64,000 nucleotides of DNA from Flavobacteriales bacterium (GTDB taxonomy: Bacteria; Bacteroidota; Bacteroidia; Flavobacteriales_C; GCA-002722245): assembly GCA_023251095.1 (NCBI GenBank), contig JAHEZL010000017.1, positions 44,846 through 108,845 on the forward strand, written 5' to 3'. A program made the translations under genes and the position numbers. The notes under the pieces are model-generated. The model was not told where the DNA came from. It worked only from the letters and a program-made list of their open reading frames with translations, and ran no database searches. Positions 25,567 to 34,573 of the stretch are shown here, piece after piece. Position 1 is the stretch's first letter. Every line of letters starts with the position of its first letter.

Positions 25567-25650
25567 GAGATTGCTTCAATTTTGAGTACAAAATTCTCGC
25601 AAGGACTTATTGGGTGTGAAGTTCGCTATGTTTCGAACAGTAATTATTTT
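25567..25650 (+). repeat. Intergenic repeat, copy 2 of the 'gattgcttcaatttt' type with CATTACT-type end
   Basis: Begins GATTGCTTCAATTTTGAGTA as at 3001 and 59907, then continues CGCAAGGACTTATTGGGTG and ends TATGTTTCGAACAGTAAT. The right end matches the right terminus of the inserted element at 34309-34573, so the two are members of one element family. Confidence 0.7.
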
Positions 25651-25672
25651 AGCAACTATGAGGTGAAATATT

Positions 25673-26062
25673 TTATTTCAAGCGCTCCAAAACTCCTTTT
25701 CTTTTAATCAGGTTTTTATAATCCCATTGAATGCTTTCGGCTTTTTTAAGCCAGCGTTTCAAGTCGGTTTTCTTCACTTCTTTCACCGAAGTATAACGCG
25801 CTTCAGCAGCTTTGAAACTTCCTTCATTTTGCAAAGATTCTTCCTCAAATGACTGACCGCTCCAGAACAACAAGCGAACAGAGTTTTTCAATTTACTGTA
25901 GCCCACAATCGGATTTCCATCCAGAAACCAAACAGGATGTGCATGCCAGATTTTATTTTCTGCATCAGGAAAATTTTTGCTGATTTCCTGAGCGAGCACA
26001 TTGCAAATCTCTCTGTCGGCAGGAGATTGCGCGTCGTTGTATTTCTGAATGTCTTTATTCAT
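25673..26062 (-). CDS. DUF1801 domain protein
   Basis: A 129-residue cytoplasmic protein of the DUF1801 (YdhG-like) family, recognised by the spaced pattern 'ICNVLAQEISKNFPDAENKIWHAHPVW', 'VGYSKLKNSVRLLFWSGQSF' and the C-terminal Lys-rich helix. Proteins of this family have no established biochemical role; some are related in fold to frataxin-like domains. It lies one base after the GH5 gene and is probably its co-transcribed neighbour, though there is no functional link. Confidence 0.82.
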   Translation of the reverse strand: MNKDIQKYNDAQSPADREICNVLAQEISKNFPDAENKIWHAHPVWFLDGNPIVGYSKLKNSVRLLFWSGQSFEEESLQNEGSFKAAEARYTSVKEVKKTDLKRWLKKAESIQWDYKNLIKRKGVLERLK

Positions 26063-26063
26063 A

Positions 26064-27830
26064 TTACTTCTTTTTCAAATCCAAAGCCTCTGCCATTCCG
26101 GGCAGTAATTTATTTTCTGAATCCATGATACCGAACCACACTTGCCAGGAGATGTCCATCTCACTAAAAATTTCACCCATGGTTTTGAAGTAGGCATTCA
26201 GGTCTTCAATTTTAGCCGATTTCGGGTAGGCGCCCCACTCGTTACAAATCAACGGCACCTGATTGTCGAAGGCCCAGTTTTTCACTTTAGCCAATCTGTT
26301 TTTTATGAATTGTTTATTTCCTTCCTGGTAATATTTTTTCATGTTGTCTTTCACCCATTGCGGTGTTCCGTCGCTAACGCCGAAGTCGCGGTATTCAGTA
26401 GACCAGCGTTCGGGCGAGTAGGGAAAAGGAATGCCTTTTAAACTTCCCATATTGGCCCATGACGCGCCCTGATGCGAAAACACAAAAGGATCATACATAT
26501 GAAAAGAGTAAATCACATATTTATCTTTTAGCGGTTTATTTTTAATTAATTCATCCAGACTGTACCACTTGGTATCACCAAAAATAATGGGACGCGTTTT
26601 ATCTGTTTTACGAATAGAATCAATCATCATTTGAGCGAGCAAAGTCCAATCGGCCTGATCAATAAATTCTCCTTCGGGCAAACTTAAACAAGGCTCGTTC
26701 GTCAATTCAAAGAAAAGATCTTCGCGTTTTTCTGTGATAAAATGTACTGCGATTACACGCCATAAAGAAGACAGTGCCGCACGGAATTTAGGATCTTTAG
26801 ATGCAGCGCGATTGTAACTTCCATCGTAAGCGTGATAATCAATTGTTAAGGATAAGCCGTAACGCTTTGTCCACACATTCATAGAATCCAGCAAAGTATA
26901 TAACAGAGGTTCTATTTCTATTTTCTTTTGCGTACCATTTAAAACATTGAGTCGGTCAACAACATACAAATCCAAATCAATCGGAAAGCGAATTCCTAAT
27001 AAACCCTGATCGGCTTGCAGTTTTATTATTGCTTCATTGTACTTCCAATCCTTCGGGTTGGCAGATTTAATTTTCTCTGCTTCGGCCCAGCTCTGCAAAT
27101 TCATTCCTTTGCTTAAATATTTTTTCGACAAGTCATTCAACGCACTGGATACATTGCCTTTTAAGAGAACAGCGGCCGGAATTTCTGCGGGCAGAATGAC
27201 CATGTTATTTTCTTTGACATACTTAATTTCTTTTACAAAACGGATTTCATCTATTTCAAAAATCCCTGAAGTTTTATTGGCATTCCAAACCAATTTTATC
27301 GAATTATCTAAATTGAGTTTTTCCTTTTTTCCCCAGCCGGCCTGCATTAACATGGAGAAATCAATGGTTACTAAAGTCCAGTCGGAATGCGCAGGCACCG
27401 GAGCCGAGTAATAATCATAATCCGTTATTTCACTGGTTTCTACACGAAGTTCATGCCCTACTCCTTTGTGCCAATAAGATATGCCTGCAAAGGCCGATGG
27501 ATTTACAGCACCCGTTTTTGATACCGCTGTTCCAACAGCATAATAGGGATCCCACTGATAGCTGCCCTTATCCAAAACAACATCGAGATGGAACATTCCC
27601 GCGGATTCATAACCTCCAGTTTTTACAAAACCTTGTTGCCACGATGCTTGCTGCAAAGTGCTTTTACCACCGCCTTGATTGTCGTTAAAACTATACCAGT
27701 ATCCTCCTAAACTATTTTGAGAATTCCCATCTTCAAAATCTTCAATCAACATTGAAGTAGCCGGTTGTTGTGCGACTGCACTCACTAAAAAACAAAAGAG
27801 GATTAAATGGACAAGGACAATTTTTTTCAT
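26064..27830 (-). CDS. Secreted GH5 endoglycanase with N-terminal carbohydrate-binding domain
   Basis: A 588-residue exported glycoside hydrolase of family 5 (cellulase-like), likely cutting a beta-1,4-glucan or mannan. A signal peptide (1-~20) leads to a jelly-roll domain (about 25-180) beginning MLIEDFEDG, which resembles CBM11-type modules. The TIM barrel (about 215-585) has FELTNEPCL with acid/base Glu379 and ICNEWGAY with nucleophile Glu531. There is no T9SS sorting domain, so it probably stays in the periplasm or is exported another way. ATG 27830 was preferred to 27839 because it gives a better signal peptide. The chitin genes are 18 kb away. Confidence 0.9.
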   Translation of the reverse strand: MKKIVLVHLILFCFLVSAVAQQPATSMLIEDFEDGNSQNSLGGYWYSFNDNQGGGKSTLQQASWQQGFVKTGGYESAGMFHLDVVLDKGSYQWDPYYAVGTAVSKTGAVNPSAFAGISYWHKGVGHELRVETSEITDYDYYSAPVPAHSDWTLVTIDFSMLMQAGWGKKEKLNLDNSIKLVWNANKTSGIFEIDEIRFVKEIKYVKENNMVILPAEIPAAVLLKGNVSSALNDLSKKYLSKGMNLQSWAEAEKIKSANPKDWKYNEAIIKLQADQGLLGIRFPIDLDLYVVDRLNVLNGTQKKIEIEPLLYTLLDSMNVWTKRYGLSLTIDYHAYDGSYNRAASKDPKFRAALSSLWRVIAVHFITEKREDLFFELTNEPCLSLPEGEFIDQADWTLLAQMMIDSIRKTDKTRPIIFGDTKWYSLDELIKNKPLKDKYVIYSFHMYDPFVFSHQGASWANMGSLKGIPFPYSPERWSTEYRDFGVSDGTPQWVKDNMKKYYQEGNKQFIKNRLAKVKNWAFDNQVPLICNEWGAYPKSAKIEDLNAYFKTMGEIFSEMDISWQVWFGIMDSENKLLPGMAEALDLKKK

Positions 27831-27881
27831 AGTGAACACTGTTTTAGGTAATGCTTAAATATAATGAAAATCATATTGTGT

Positions 27882-28253
27882 TCATTTGACCTTAATCTTT
27901 ATAGACAATATATTTTTAACAAGACCCACAAGTGTAAAGATCAGCAGCACTAAAATCACAGCAGCCACAAGATGAAAAATCAATTGGCGATCCTCGAAAA
28001 AGCCATCATAAATAAAGGACACATTGTAATAAAGGGCTATCAATAAAAGCGGAGCGGAAATACAAGAAAATACTTTGTGTGTTTCGAGAAAAGGAAGAGA
28101 GAGAAACAATGAAAAAGGCAACACCATAAAATATAACAGGATCAATAATCCATCCTTAGGACCCGTCATCCAAATAGTGAAAACAACGAGGAAAAACGCA
28201 GGAGCGCATAAAATAATGACCAGCCACGTTGCTATTTTGGAAAAAATGCCCAT
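27882..28253 (-). CDS. Small four-helix membrane protein of unknown function
   Basis: A 123-residue integral membrane protein with four predicted helices (about residues 8-30, 33-55, 65-85, 95-115). ATG 28253 follows the stop of the HEAT gene by seven bases; an earlier in-frame ATG at 28280 would overlap that gene by 20 bases. No family was recognised. It is the last gene of the three-gene unit that starts at 30011, and its presence suggests that the unit works at the membrane. Confidence 0.7.
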   Translation of the reverse strand: MGIFSKIATWLVIILCAPAFFLVVFTIWMTGPKDGLLILLYFMVLPFSLFLSLPFLETHKVFSCISAPLLLIALYYNVSFIYDGFFEDRQLIFHLVAAVILVLLIFTLVGLVKNILSIKIKVK

Positions 28254-28260
28254 TGATTTT

Positions 28261-28992
28261 TTATTGACGTTTTTCTTCAATTCTCTCTATTGTAATTTCT
28301 ATCAACATCCGAAGCGCGCGATCTTTTGTTTTTTTATATTCTGCCTTCATTACGGGAAGAGATTTTATTGTTCCAACTGTATTCAATGTAGCACAAATTT
28401 CAATTTGGGTGATCTTGTCGCTACACTTAAATTCACTTAACAAAAGATCTTCTACGGCAGGATCTTCTGAATTTTGCAAGGCTTTAATAGCAGCTCTTCT
28501 AATGTCACTCGTACCATGCACTACTAAATTTTTTATGAATTCAATATTTAAATCCTTGTCTTTTTTAAAGTCATCCAATCTCGACAAAACAGAAACTACT
28601 GTACTTTCCTCTTCTTCCTTTTCAATAATTTTTAATAAAAAGAAAAACAATTCACGATCGTTGCTATTGCTGCAAACACTAGACAAACAGCACAAAATAT
28701 CTCGTCTCTGATCTTCATATTCTTTGTTATCGAGTAAGCTGAGCAACTCCTCTTTATCGGCGGAAGTATGCAACTTTGTTGTTTGCAAAAAAGCCAGCCA
28801 TGAAATATTATCATCACCATTAAAACTTCCTTTCTTTTGTCTTTCTAAAATAATTTCAGAATAAACTTCATCACTTTTCAAAGCGCTCAACAAAAGTTTT
28901 ATTCCCTTTGTTTCTAAATCGGAAATCACTTTTTGTTTTGCTTCCTGAAGCTCTTTTTCTTTATTTCTAAAGAGATTAAATAGTTTTTTCAT
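28261..28992 (-). CDS. HEAT-repeat protein
   Basis: A 243-residue soluble all-helical protein. The C-terminal half has HEAT/PBS-lyase-like repeats, clearest in DIRRAAIKALQNSEDPAVEDLLL and the following two helix pairs (about 160-235). The N-terminal part is a charged coiled-coil (KEKELQEAKQKVISDLETK). It has no catalytic residues, so it is likely a scaffold or docking subunit. It starts four bases inside the upstream gene and is therefore coupled to it. Confidence 0.78.
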   Translation of the reverse strand: MKKLFNLFRNKEKELQEAKQKVISDLETKGIKLLLSALKSDEVYSEIILERQKKGSFNGDDNISWLAFLQTTKLHTSADKEELLSLLDNKEYEDQRRDILCCLSSVCSNSNDRELFFFLLKIIEKEEEESTVVSVLSRLDDFKKDKDLNIEFIKNLVVHGTSDIRRAAIKALQNSEDPAVEDLLLSEFKCSDKITQIEICATLNTVGTIKSLPVMKAEYKKTKDRALRMLIEITIERIEEKRQ

Positions 28993-30011
28993 TTTAAATC
29001 TTCAGCGCGTTTCTTTTTTAATATCGCAGTTGTAAGCTCAAGTAAGAAATCCGGATTGTCCATTGATTTAACATACTGAATCATCTTTTCTTCATTCAAT
29101 TGAGCATCTAAATATTTTGCTCCTTTTTCAGTAGGGACATATTTTACCGGACTTCTATTAGTATCATCATAATGTTTTTCTACTGAGATGTATTCCAGAT
29201 CCAATAGCTTCTTCAAACTCAACCCAACTTCAAACGGGAATGAAGCTCTGTCCAAAATTAAATTAAGTCGATGAATCCCTCTAACACCAGGCTCAACGGC
29301 AATCAAAAGTAAAACCAATATATCCTTATCTCTAATTTTAATTGATGGATCATTCTTAAATTCTACTTTTTGCAATTCAGCTTTTTCAGAATTCAAATAA
29401 TAAGAAAGTTCATGCCAAAAAACTTCGGCTAATTCATTTTTATTCACTGAATTTTTCTGACTTCTTACTTTGAGATAATTTTCATTGCTGATTTTAATCG
29501 TCAGTTCCCGTATTGTTTTCACATTTAATTGCTTCGAGAATTTGTAAGATAACTTTAAGAAAATAATCGATAAAACAAGAACAGCGACACCTGTTTTAAA
29601 AGCCAGAAACAACAACAGCAAGGATATAGCCAGAGTACCATAAAAGACATAAAGCAAAACCTTTGACGGCTCAATTATTCCTAAGTTAAAGCCAATGCTT
29701 TTTTCTAATTCCTTTATATCGCGATATAAAGTTTTTTCTGAATATATATCGCTTATTTTGGTATTGAGCAGAATCTGTTTTTTATCAATGTTTTTTGTTT
29801 CAGCAATTGCTTTTCGAAGTTTATAAAATGCTTGTTGCTTTGTACAACTATCTACATTTTCTAATTTCACTTTTGCTACGGCTAACCCAACCAGTTCATC
29901 AATGTTAGACACATTTTCCAACTCATTGTTTTCAAATTTGAAATCATACTCTTTTTCAAGATGCCTCAAATAATCCTCTATATTTTCGTAATCGTATTGA
30001 GTTAATTTCAT
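28989..30011 (-). CDS. Membrane protein with winged-helix-like C-terminus, first gene of an unrecognised operon
   Basis: A 340-residue protein of no confident family. Residues ~1-115 form a helical domain containing 'CTKQQAFYKLRKAI' and 'LLNTKISDIYSEKTLYRDIKELEKSIGF', a pattern I have seen in an acyl-carrier-like N-terminal domain of other bacterial membrane proteins, though the match is loose. Two transmembrane helices lie at about 120-153. The C-terminal domain (about 235-325) resembles a winged helix: 'GVRGIHRLNLILDRASFPF', 'GLSLKKLLDLEYISV', 'YVPTEKGAKYL'. A TATTTTTG promoter box lies at 30030. The two next genes overlap or nearly touch, so this is one unit. Function unknown. Confidence 0.75.
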   Translation of the reverse strand: MKLTQYDYENIEDYLRHLEKEYDFKFENNELENVSNIDELVGLAVAKVKLENVDSCTKQQAFYKLRKAIAETKNIDKKQILLNTKISDIYSEKTLYRDIKELEKSIGFNLGIIEPSKVLLYVFYGTLAISLLLLFLAFKTGVAVLVLSIIFLKLSYKFSKQLNVKTIRELTIKISNENYLKVRSQKNSVNKNELAEVFWHELSYYLNSEKAELQKVEFKNDPSIKIRDKDILVLLLIAVEPGVRGIHRLNLILDRASFPFEVGLSLKKLLDLEYISVEKHYDDTNRSPVKYVPTEKGAKYLDAQLNEEKMIQYVKSMDNPDFLLELTTAILKKKRAEDLK

Positions 30012-30029
30012 TTTGTTTTATAGGCTATT

Positions 30030-30037
30030 CAAAAATA
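30030..30037 (-). promoter_or_regulatory. Bacteroidota -7 box for the 27882-30011 operon
   Basis: Minus-strand TATTTTTG, a perfect TAnnTTTG box, 18 bases before the ATG at 30011. It defines the start of the three-gene unit. Confidence 0.55.
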
Positions 30038-30160
30038 ACAATCTTATTCACAAAAACAGAAAAACAGGGACAACAACTATTTTCTTCTTTTCTGATTTTC
30101 AACATATATTTAAAAACTCGCTTCAGTTGTTTCCGGATGTTTAAGTGATTTGTTCAGCAG

Positions 30161-30883
30161 ATGAAAAAGAAAGTTAAAACAACATTGTCAAAACTTACCT
30201 TCCACAAACTGGATTGGTTGGAATGGACAACTATCGGTATTGGATTTTGGTTTGTATTTTTTTCGAAACCCTATGCTATTCTGTTTACCCTGCTGCTGAT
30301 TATTCCAATTCTTGGATTGGTGTTGAATGGATTGAACGGCAGACCAAGCATTGCGAGCCTGGTTGAAATTACTAAAAAAGATAAAGGAGGTAATAAGTAT
30401 GATGTTGCCGATTTTATTGACCTGGCGGCAATTGCAATATTAATCCGGGTGCTGAAAGATTTTGAATTTGAAAGTTTTTACAGTCTGATTATCCCTGGAG
30501 CGATTACATTTTCGGGCATGCTGATTATATTGTTTGTCACGCACAAACGCATCGGAGAAACAACAAAAAACAAAACATGGATTTATAGTTCTCTTCTGTT
30601 CAATGTTTTTTTATACAGTTATGCTGCTACCTATGGAGCCAATTGCGTATACGATACTTCGGAAGCAACAGTATATGAAGCAAAAGTCATTGATAAACAT
30701 ACCCACAGAGGAAGAAAAGGAAGCAGAACTTATTACGTGAAAGTTACACCCTGGGGACATCACTATGATCCTGAAAATATTTCAGTGCCTTATGACCAAT
30801 ATGAACGAATACAGATTGACGAAAAAGTAAAAATCGATTTACAGGACGGTTTGTTCGGTATTCAATGGTATCATATAGAATAG
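30161..30883 (+). CDS. Membrane protein with C-terminal SH3-like tail
   Basis: A 240-residue membrane protein with about five helices in residues 18-165 and a C-terminal domain (about 170-240) predicted to be beta-rich: 'ATVYEAKVIDKHTHRGRKGSRTYYV' then 'IDEKVKIDLQDGLFGIQWYHI'. That ending is found in other Bacteroidota membrane proteins and resembles the DUF3592-like fold, on the outside of the inner membrane. It is divergent from the operon at 28989-30011 and shares its intergenic space. Function unknown. Confidence 0.75.
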   Translation: MKKKVKTTLSKLTFHKLDWLEWTTIGIGFWFVFFSKPYAILFTLLLIIPILGLVLNGLNGRPSIASLVEITKKDKGGNKYDVADFIDLAAIAILIRVLKDFEFESFYSLIIPGAITFSGMLIILFVTHKRIGETTKNKTWIYSSLLFNVFLYSYAATYGANCVYDTSEATVYEAKVIDKHTHRGRKGSRTYYVKVTPWGHHYDPENISVPYDQYERIQIDEKVKIDLQDGLFGIQWYHIE

Positions 30884-30921
30884 AATCTTTTCCTCTAAGC
30901 AGTTTTCCGGCAAATAATTTT

Positions 30922-30929
30922 TAGATTTG
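30922..30929 (+). promoter_or_regulatory. Bacteroidota -7 box for the LRR protein
   Basis: TAGATTTG, a perfect TAnnTTTG match, 35 bases before the ATG at 30965. Confidence 0.6.
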
Positions 30930-30964
30930 GGTCACCTAATTGAAACAAACCTAAACTGCCCCTA

Positions 30965-31981
30965 ATGAAAAAATATTTTCTTGCCTTATCCATCCTCTCG
31001 CTTTTCATCAGCGCCAAAGCACAAATTGTAAATATCCCCGATACTAATTTCAAAAAGATTTTATTGAATTATTCCGTCAAAATTGATTCCAACGACGATA
31101 AGGAAATACAAATAACTGAGGCCGCTCAGGTAAAAATACTTCACCTTGAAAGCAAGAAAATACATGATTTAACAGGTTTGGAATTTTTTACCTCTTTAGA
31201 ACAATTGTGGTGCTGGTATAATTCAATAACAAGCATTGATGTTCATACTCTCCCTAATTTAGCTGTTTTGAGTTGCTCATGGAATCTTCTTTCTACGCTT
31301 GATGTTACGCATAATGCTAAATTATCTTTATTGGATTGCCGCTTTAATGCGCTCCATGAAATTAATGTCAGCGAGAATCCGGATTTGTATACTTTAACTT
31401 GCAACAATAACTTTTTCACCAGCATTGATGTGAGTACAAACACAAAACTAAATACTTTGCAATGCTACAACAATATGCTCACCGCAATAGATGTAAGGAA
31501 CAATCCGGATCTAGACGCATTGTATTGCCATGACAACTTAATAACTTCTCTTGATATAAGAAACAATGCAAAATTGTTGCACATGAATTGCAACAACAAC
31601 CCCTCACTTTCAGAAATTTGCTTAACTACACAGCAATCTTGGTATGTTTCAGACAATTTATGGCAGAAGGACATTGCTACAACATGCAATACAAATTGCC
31701 CCCTCGGCATAGAAAATAATTTTGCGCAAAACCGATTTGAAGCTTATCCCAACCCGGCATCAGAAAATACTGTGCTTAAAATTTCTTCTTCTGAAAACGA
31801 AAAAGGGGTAATGGAAATTTATGATTTACTCGGACAAAAAATCTTCACTGAAAATGTGATTTTAGCACAGGGACAAAATCAGATTCCACTTTCCACCAAC
31901 GAATTATCCAACGGAGTTTATGTGCTTCAGCTCCATTCAGCTTCTCTGAAAAGTGCTGTTTCATTAGTGATTCAGCGTTAA
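30965..31981 (+). CDS. Secreted leucine-rich repeat protein with T9SS type A domain
   Basis: A 338-residue exported protein. The signal peptide is about 1-19. It is followed by a segment with '[12 protein letters not shown]' and an EF-hand-like 'IDSNDDKEI', typical of Bacteroidota LRR proteins, then eight LRR units of the 'L..L.C.NN.LTSIDVS.N..L..L' type (about 60-215). The T9SS type A domain starts near [15 protein letters not shown]. Likely a surface binding protein. Its stop overlaps that of yjdM by four bases (convergent genes). Confidence 0.9.
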   Translation: MKKYFLALSILSLFISAKAQIVNIPDTNFKKILLNYSVKIDSNDDKEIQITEAAQVKILHLESKKIHDLTGLEFFTSLEQLWCWYNSITSIDVHTLPNLAVLSCSWNLLSTLDVTHNAKLSLLDCRFNALHEINVSENPDLYTLTCNNNFFTSIDVSTNTKLNTLQCYNNMLTAIDVRNNPDLDALYCHDNLITSLDIRNNAKLLHMNCNNNPSLSEICLTTQQSWYVSDNLWQKDIATTCNTNCPLGIENNFAQNRFEAYPNPASENTVLKISSSENEKGVMEIYDLLGQKIFTENVILAQGQNQIPLSTNELSNGVYVLQLHSASLKSAVSLVIQR

Positions 31982-32325
31982 GCCTTTCTCACAAAAATGG
32001 ATTTCAGTGCCATCGCCCCAAAACCATCTACTTTGCAATCAATGTTGTGATCGCCATCGGTGAGGCGAATATTTTTCACTTTTGTACCGGCTTTAATGTT
32101 TTTGGAATAGCCCTTTACAGGTAAATCTTTTATCACCACAACTGTATCTCCATCTTGCAAAATAGCGCCATTGCTGTCTTTCACCACCAGGGTATCGTTG
32201 CTGCTTGTTTCTTCGGCTTTTACTTCAGCGCTCCATTCGTGTCCGCATTCCGGACAAGTTAACAACGTTCCTGAATCGTAAGTGTATGGCGATTTGCATT
32301 TCGGACAAGGAGGAAATTCTGACAT
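31978..32325 (-). CDS. yjdM: YjdM (PhnA-type) zinc-ribbon protein
   Basis: A 115-residue cytoplasmic protein. The N-terminal zinc ribbon has two CxxC pairs, CPKC and CPEC, within the first 28 residues; the C-terminal SH3-like domain has '[25 protein letters not shown]' and ends '[15 protein letters not shown]', all characteristic of YjdM. Once named PhnA, these proteins are not the phosphonoacetate hydrolase and have no settled function. Single gene with convergent neighbour. Confidence 0.93.
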   Translation of the reverse strand: MSEFPPCPKCKSPYTYDSGTLLTCPECGHEWSAEVKAEETSSNDTLVVKDSNGAILQDGDTVVVIKDLPVKGYSKNIKAGTKVKNIRLTDGDHNIDCKVDGFGAMALKSIFVRKA

Positions 32326-32410
32326 AATAGATTTATTTATTGGGAAAAGTAATAAATAATTGCTTCTATGAAAAATGCTGCTTCATGGCGATTCAGCATT
32401 AAACAAAAAA

Positions 32411-32441
32411 TCCGCCGAGAGCAAGAGCTTGCCACTCGGCG
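32411..32441 (-). terminator. Strong terminator after cyanase
   Basis: On the minus strand CCGCCGAG and CTCGGCGG form an 8-base-pair GC-rich stem with an inner GCAAG/CTTGC stem, and the hairpin is followed by ATTTTTTGTTT. It lies 38 bases after the cynS stop. Confidence 0.88.
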
Positions 32442-32479
32442 GGAAGGTATGGGCCAGGGAAGCCCGGAGAGTCAATATA

Positions 32480-32920
32480 TTACCACTTTTTATACGGCAG
32501 AAATTTTCCGTTCAATGTCACTTTCACTCTATCTCCTTTAGGATCTTCTACTTTATCAATTTGCATAGTGAAATCAATGGCGCTCATTATTCCATCACCC
32601 ATTTTTTCATGAATAATTTCCTTGATGGTTGGACCGTACACATAACACATTTCAAAAAAGCGGTACAGCAGCGGATCGGAAGGAACCACTTGTCCCTGTC
32701 CCTTATTAGGAAATACTTGTAACGCCGCCACCACTTCTTCAGAAAGCGAAAGCATAGCGCCCAGTTTTTCGGCTTCGGATTTAGAAAAAGTATTTTGTCC
32801 TAAACAAGCTGAAGCTGTAAACACATCCGATAAATTAAGGGCAGCGGAGATTTCTTCCCACTTCATTTTCTTGTTTGCTTTTGCGTGCAAAATCTTTTCG
32901 GTCATCTCCACTTTAGTCAT
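32480..32920 (-). CDS. cynS: Cyanase
   Basis: A 146-residue cyanate hydratase, which turns cyanate and bicarbonate into ammonia and carbon dioxide. The N-terminal helix-turn-helix-like domain is about 1-75; the catalytic domain keeps Arg87, Glu90 and Ser113, in LLYRFFEM and GIMSAIDF, with the same spacing as the residues of the E. coli enzyme (96, 99, 122). Length is ten residues shorter than E. coli because of the N-terminus. There is no carbonic anhydrase or cyanate transporter beside it, so it probably handles internally formed cyanate. A strong hairpin terminates it. Confidence 0.95.
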   Translation of the reverse strand: MTKVEMTEKILHAKANKKMKWEEISAALNLSDVFTASACLGQNTFSKSEAEKLGAMLSLSEEVVAALQVFPNKGQGQVVPSDPLLYRFFEMCYVYGPTIKEIIHEKMGDGIMSAIDFTMQIDKVEDPKGDRVKVTLNGKFLPYKKW

Positions 32921-33113
32921 ACAATGAGGATATATTTCATAAAATTACTTTCTTCTTGTCTTCACAAAAATGACATTGGAGGTATTTTCTCCTGTTAATT
33001 TGCAGGACAATTATTGACGGGTAAACAAAAAGTATTTTACAAAGCGATAGTCACATAGATTTTTTCTATTTTTTTAATGATGGCTTCTTTTTTAATTTTT
33101 TTACTTTCAGCAT

Positions 33114-33689
33114 ATGGAAAATATTAAAATCGCAAAAACGCAATATCCGGTAATGGACGCCATCAAAGATCGCTGGAGTCCGAGATCTTTCTCTGAAAAA
33201 GCACTTACCGAAAACGACACCAATACCATCATTGAAGCAGCAAGCTGGGCCTTTAGCTCCAATAATTCGCAACCCTGGAACTACATTGTAGGACTAAAAG
33301 GCGATGCTACTTTTCAAAAATTAGTGGATTGCCTTATGCCCGGAAATAGTCCGTGGGCGAAAAATGCAGCAGCCTTGATTTTAAGTATAGCTATAAATAA
33401 AAGCGCCGATGGCAAAGCCAATCCTGTTGCCTTACACGATGTTGGCGCTGCAAATACTTTGCTAACTTTACAAGCCAACAGCATGGATGTTTACACGCAT
33501 TTGATGGGTGGATTCGACAGAGCAAAAGCCACTGAAGTATTTGCTATTTCCCCCGACCATTCTCCGGTAGTAATCATTGCGCTGGGTTATTTAGATAGTC
33601 CTGAAAAGCTGATTAGTCCTTATAAAGAAAGAGAACTTACTCCACGCACAAGAAAACCGTTGAGTGAAATTATTTTGAAAGCTGTTTAA
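33114..33689 (+). CDS. Nitroreductase family flavoprotein
   Basis: A 191-residue cytoplasmic FMN enzyme of the nitroreductase family. Seen: 'RWSPRSFSEKAL' at about 20-31 and 'AASWAFSSNNSQPWNYIV' at about 42-59, the two FMN-binding stretches, and 'DVGAANTLLTLQANSMDVYTHLMGG' (about 109-133) for the dimer helix. Such proteins reduce nitro compounds, quinones or similar with NAD(P)H; the natural substrate is not known. Its end overlaps a convergent gene by 20 bases. Confidence 0.92.
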   Translation: MENIKIAKTQYPVMDAIKDRWSPRSFSEKALTENDTNTIIEAASWAFSSNNSQPWNYIVGLKGDATFQKLVDCLMPGNSPWAKNAAALILSIAINKSADGKANPVALHDVGAANTLLTLQANSMDVYTHLMGGFDRAKATEVFAISPDHSPVVIIALGYLDSPEKLISPYKERELTPRTRKPLSEIILKAV

Positions 33690-34014
33690 AACTGCGGTTA
33701 TTGGTGTCCATCTTTTTTCCTTCCACATAATCAATCACATCCACCAGCATATCATAATATACGCCCTTTACCTGATGGCGGAGTTTTCCGCTTTTAATAA
33801 ATGAAACGGTGTAATCGTCTACCCAGCGCAATTCAATTTTTACCGTTCCCTGAAACTCAACGCCATCAACTGTAAAGTACAAACCTCCCTGAAATTCTTT
33901 TGTCGCCGGCACCGAAAAAAACTCGCTCGCTCCCCAAGCTTTTAATGCACAACAATCGGTGTATTGAATTTGATCCAGAATAGTTTGCGCCACGGGGCTT
34001 ATTTGATTTTCCAT
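33670..34014 (-). CDS. Conserved-looking small cytoplasmic protein, unrecognised
   Basis: A 114-residue protein with no signal peptide or membrane segment. A helical start (SPVAQTILDQI) leads to a Cys-Cys pair (YTDCCALKAWG) and alternating strands (FQGGLYFTVDG, VEFQGTVKIELRW, YTVSFIKSGKL). No family was recognised. It overlaps the 3' end of the nitroreductase gene by 20 bases in the opposite direction. It is likely real, because the reading frame has regular strand/turn patterns and a good ATG. Confidence 0.65.
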   Translation of the reverse strand: MENQISPVAQTILDQIQYTDCCALKAWGASEFFSVPATKEFQGGLYFTVDGVEFQGTVKIELRWVDDYTVSFIKSGKLRHQVKGVYYDMLVDVIDYVEGKKMDTNNRSFKQLSK

Positions 34015-34308
34015 TGAGTTCTTCCTTTAGGTTAGATTACTAAAGTAGTTGCTCAAACCATAACCAATTTACGGTGTGGAATATTCTGAAATAATTGATA
34101 ACATTGACTTACAGAGGATTGCGAGATGATGATATAAATCCCTCTGCCTGCACACAGAATTCCTTCGCGCCTCCCTTTTTCAAAGGTGATGACCCAGCAT
34201 TTGGCAAATCAGCGATATTGTTCAGATTGCTCCGCGCTCACGGCTTCGCCGGCGCGGAATCTTTTTTCTTAGAAGCTTTGCTTCGTCAATAAATACCGAG
34301 GCTAAGCC

Positions 34309-34573
34309 CATTACTGTTCGAAATCTTAAAGGGAGCTGAAAAGCCCAATCAACAAAAGGTTTACTCAGAGATCATGGTTTCACCCAATGTCATTAAGTTA
34401 ATAGACATTAGCAAACTAACATGAGTGTTTTTCTCGTAGAGACGCAAGATTTTGCGTCTCCCGTAAACCATATCCCGAGACGCAAAATCTTGCGTCTCTA
34501 CGAATACCTTGTCCTGAAATTCGTTCGCAAGGACTTGCTGGGCATGAAATTCAATATGTTCCGAATAGTAATG
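34309..34573. mobile_element. Inserted element with CATTACT ends and target duplication GGCTAAGCC
   Basis: Ends are CATTACTGTTCGAAAT at left and, read inward from the right, CATTACTATTCGGAAC. Nine-base direct repeats GGCTAAGCC flank it at 34300-34308 and 34574-34582. In the intact CGCG element the same site (56219-56227) has GGCTAAGCC only once. No coding sequence inside. The right part resembles the repeat at 25567-25650. Confidence 0.88.
34436..34501. repeat. GTAGAGACGC palindromic element, perfect copy
   Basis: Two perfect 25-base inverted arms, the left starting GTAGAGACGCAAGATTTTGC, around a 16-base centre. A diverged copy is at 47874-47955. It lies at the core of the nested stack. GTAGAGACGC repeats of this kind are common in Bacteroidota and cyanobacteria. 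Confidence 0.9.

Noticed and set aside
34436..34501. GTAGAGACGC repeats as a CRISPR array
   Set aside because: There are two inverted arms, not direct repeats with spacers, and no cas genes are present.
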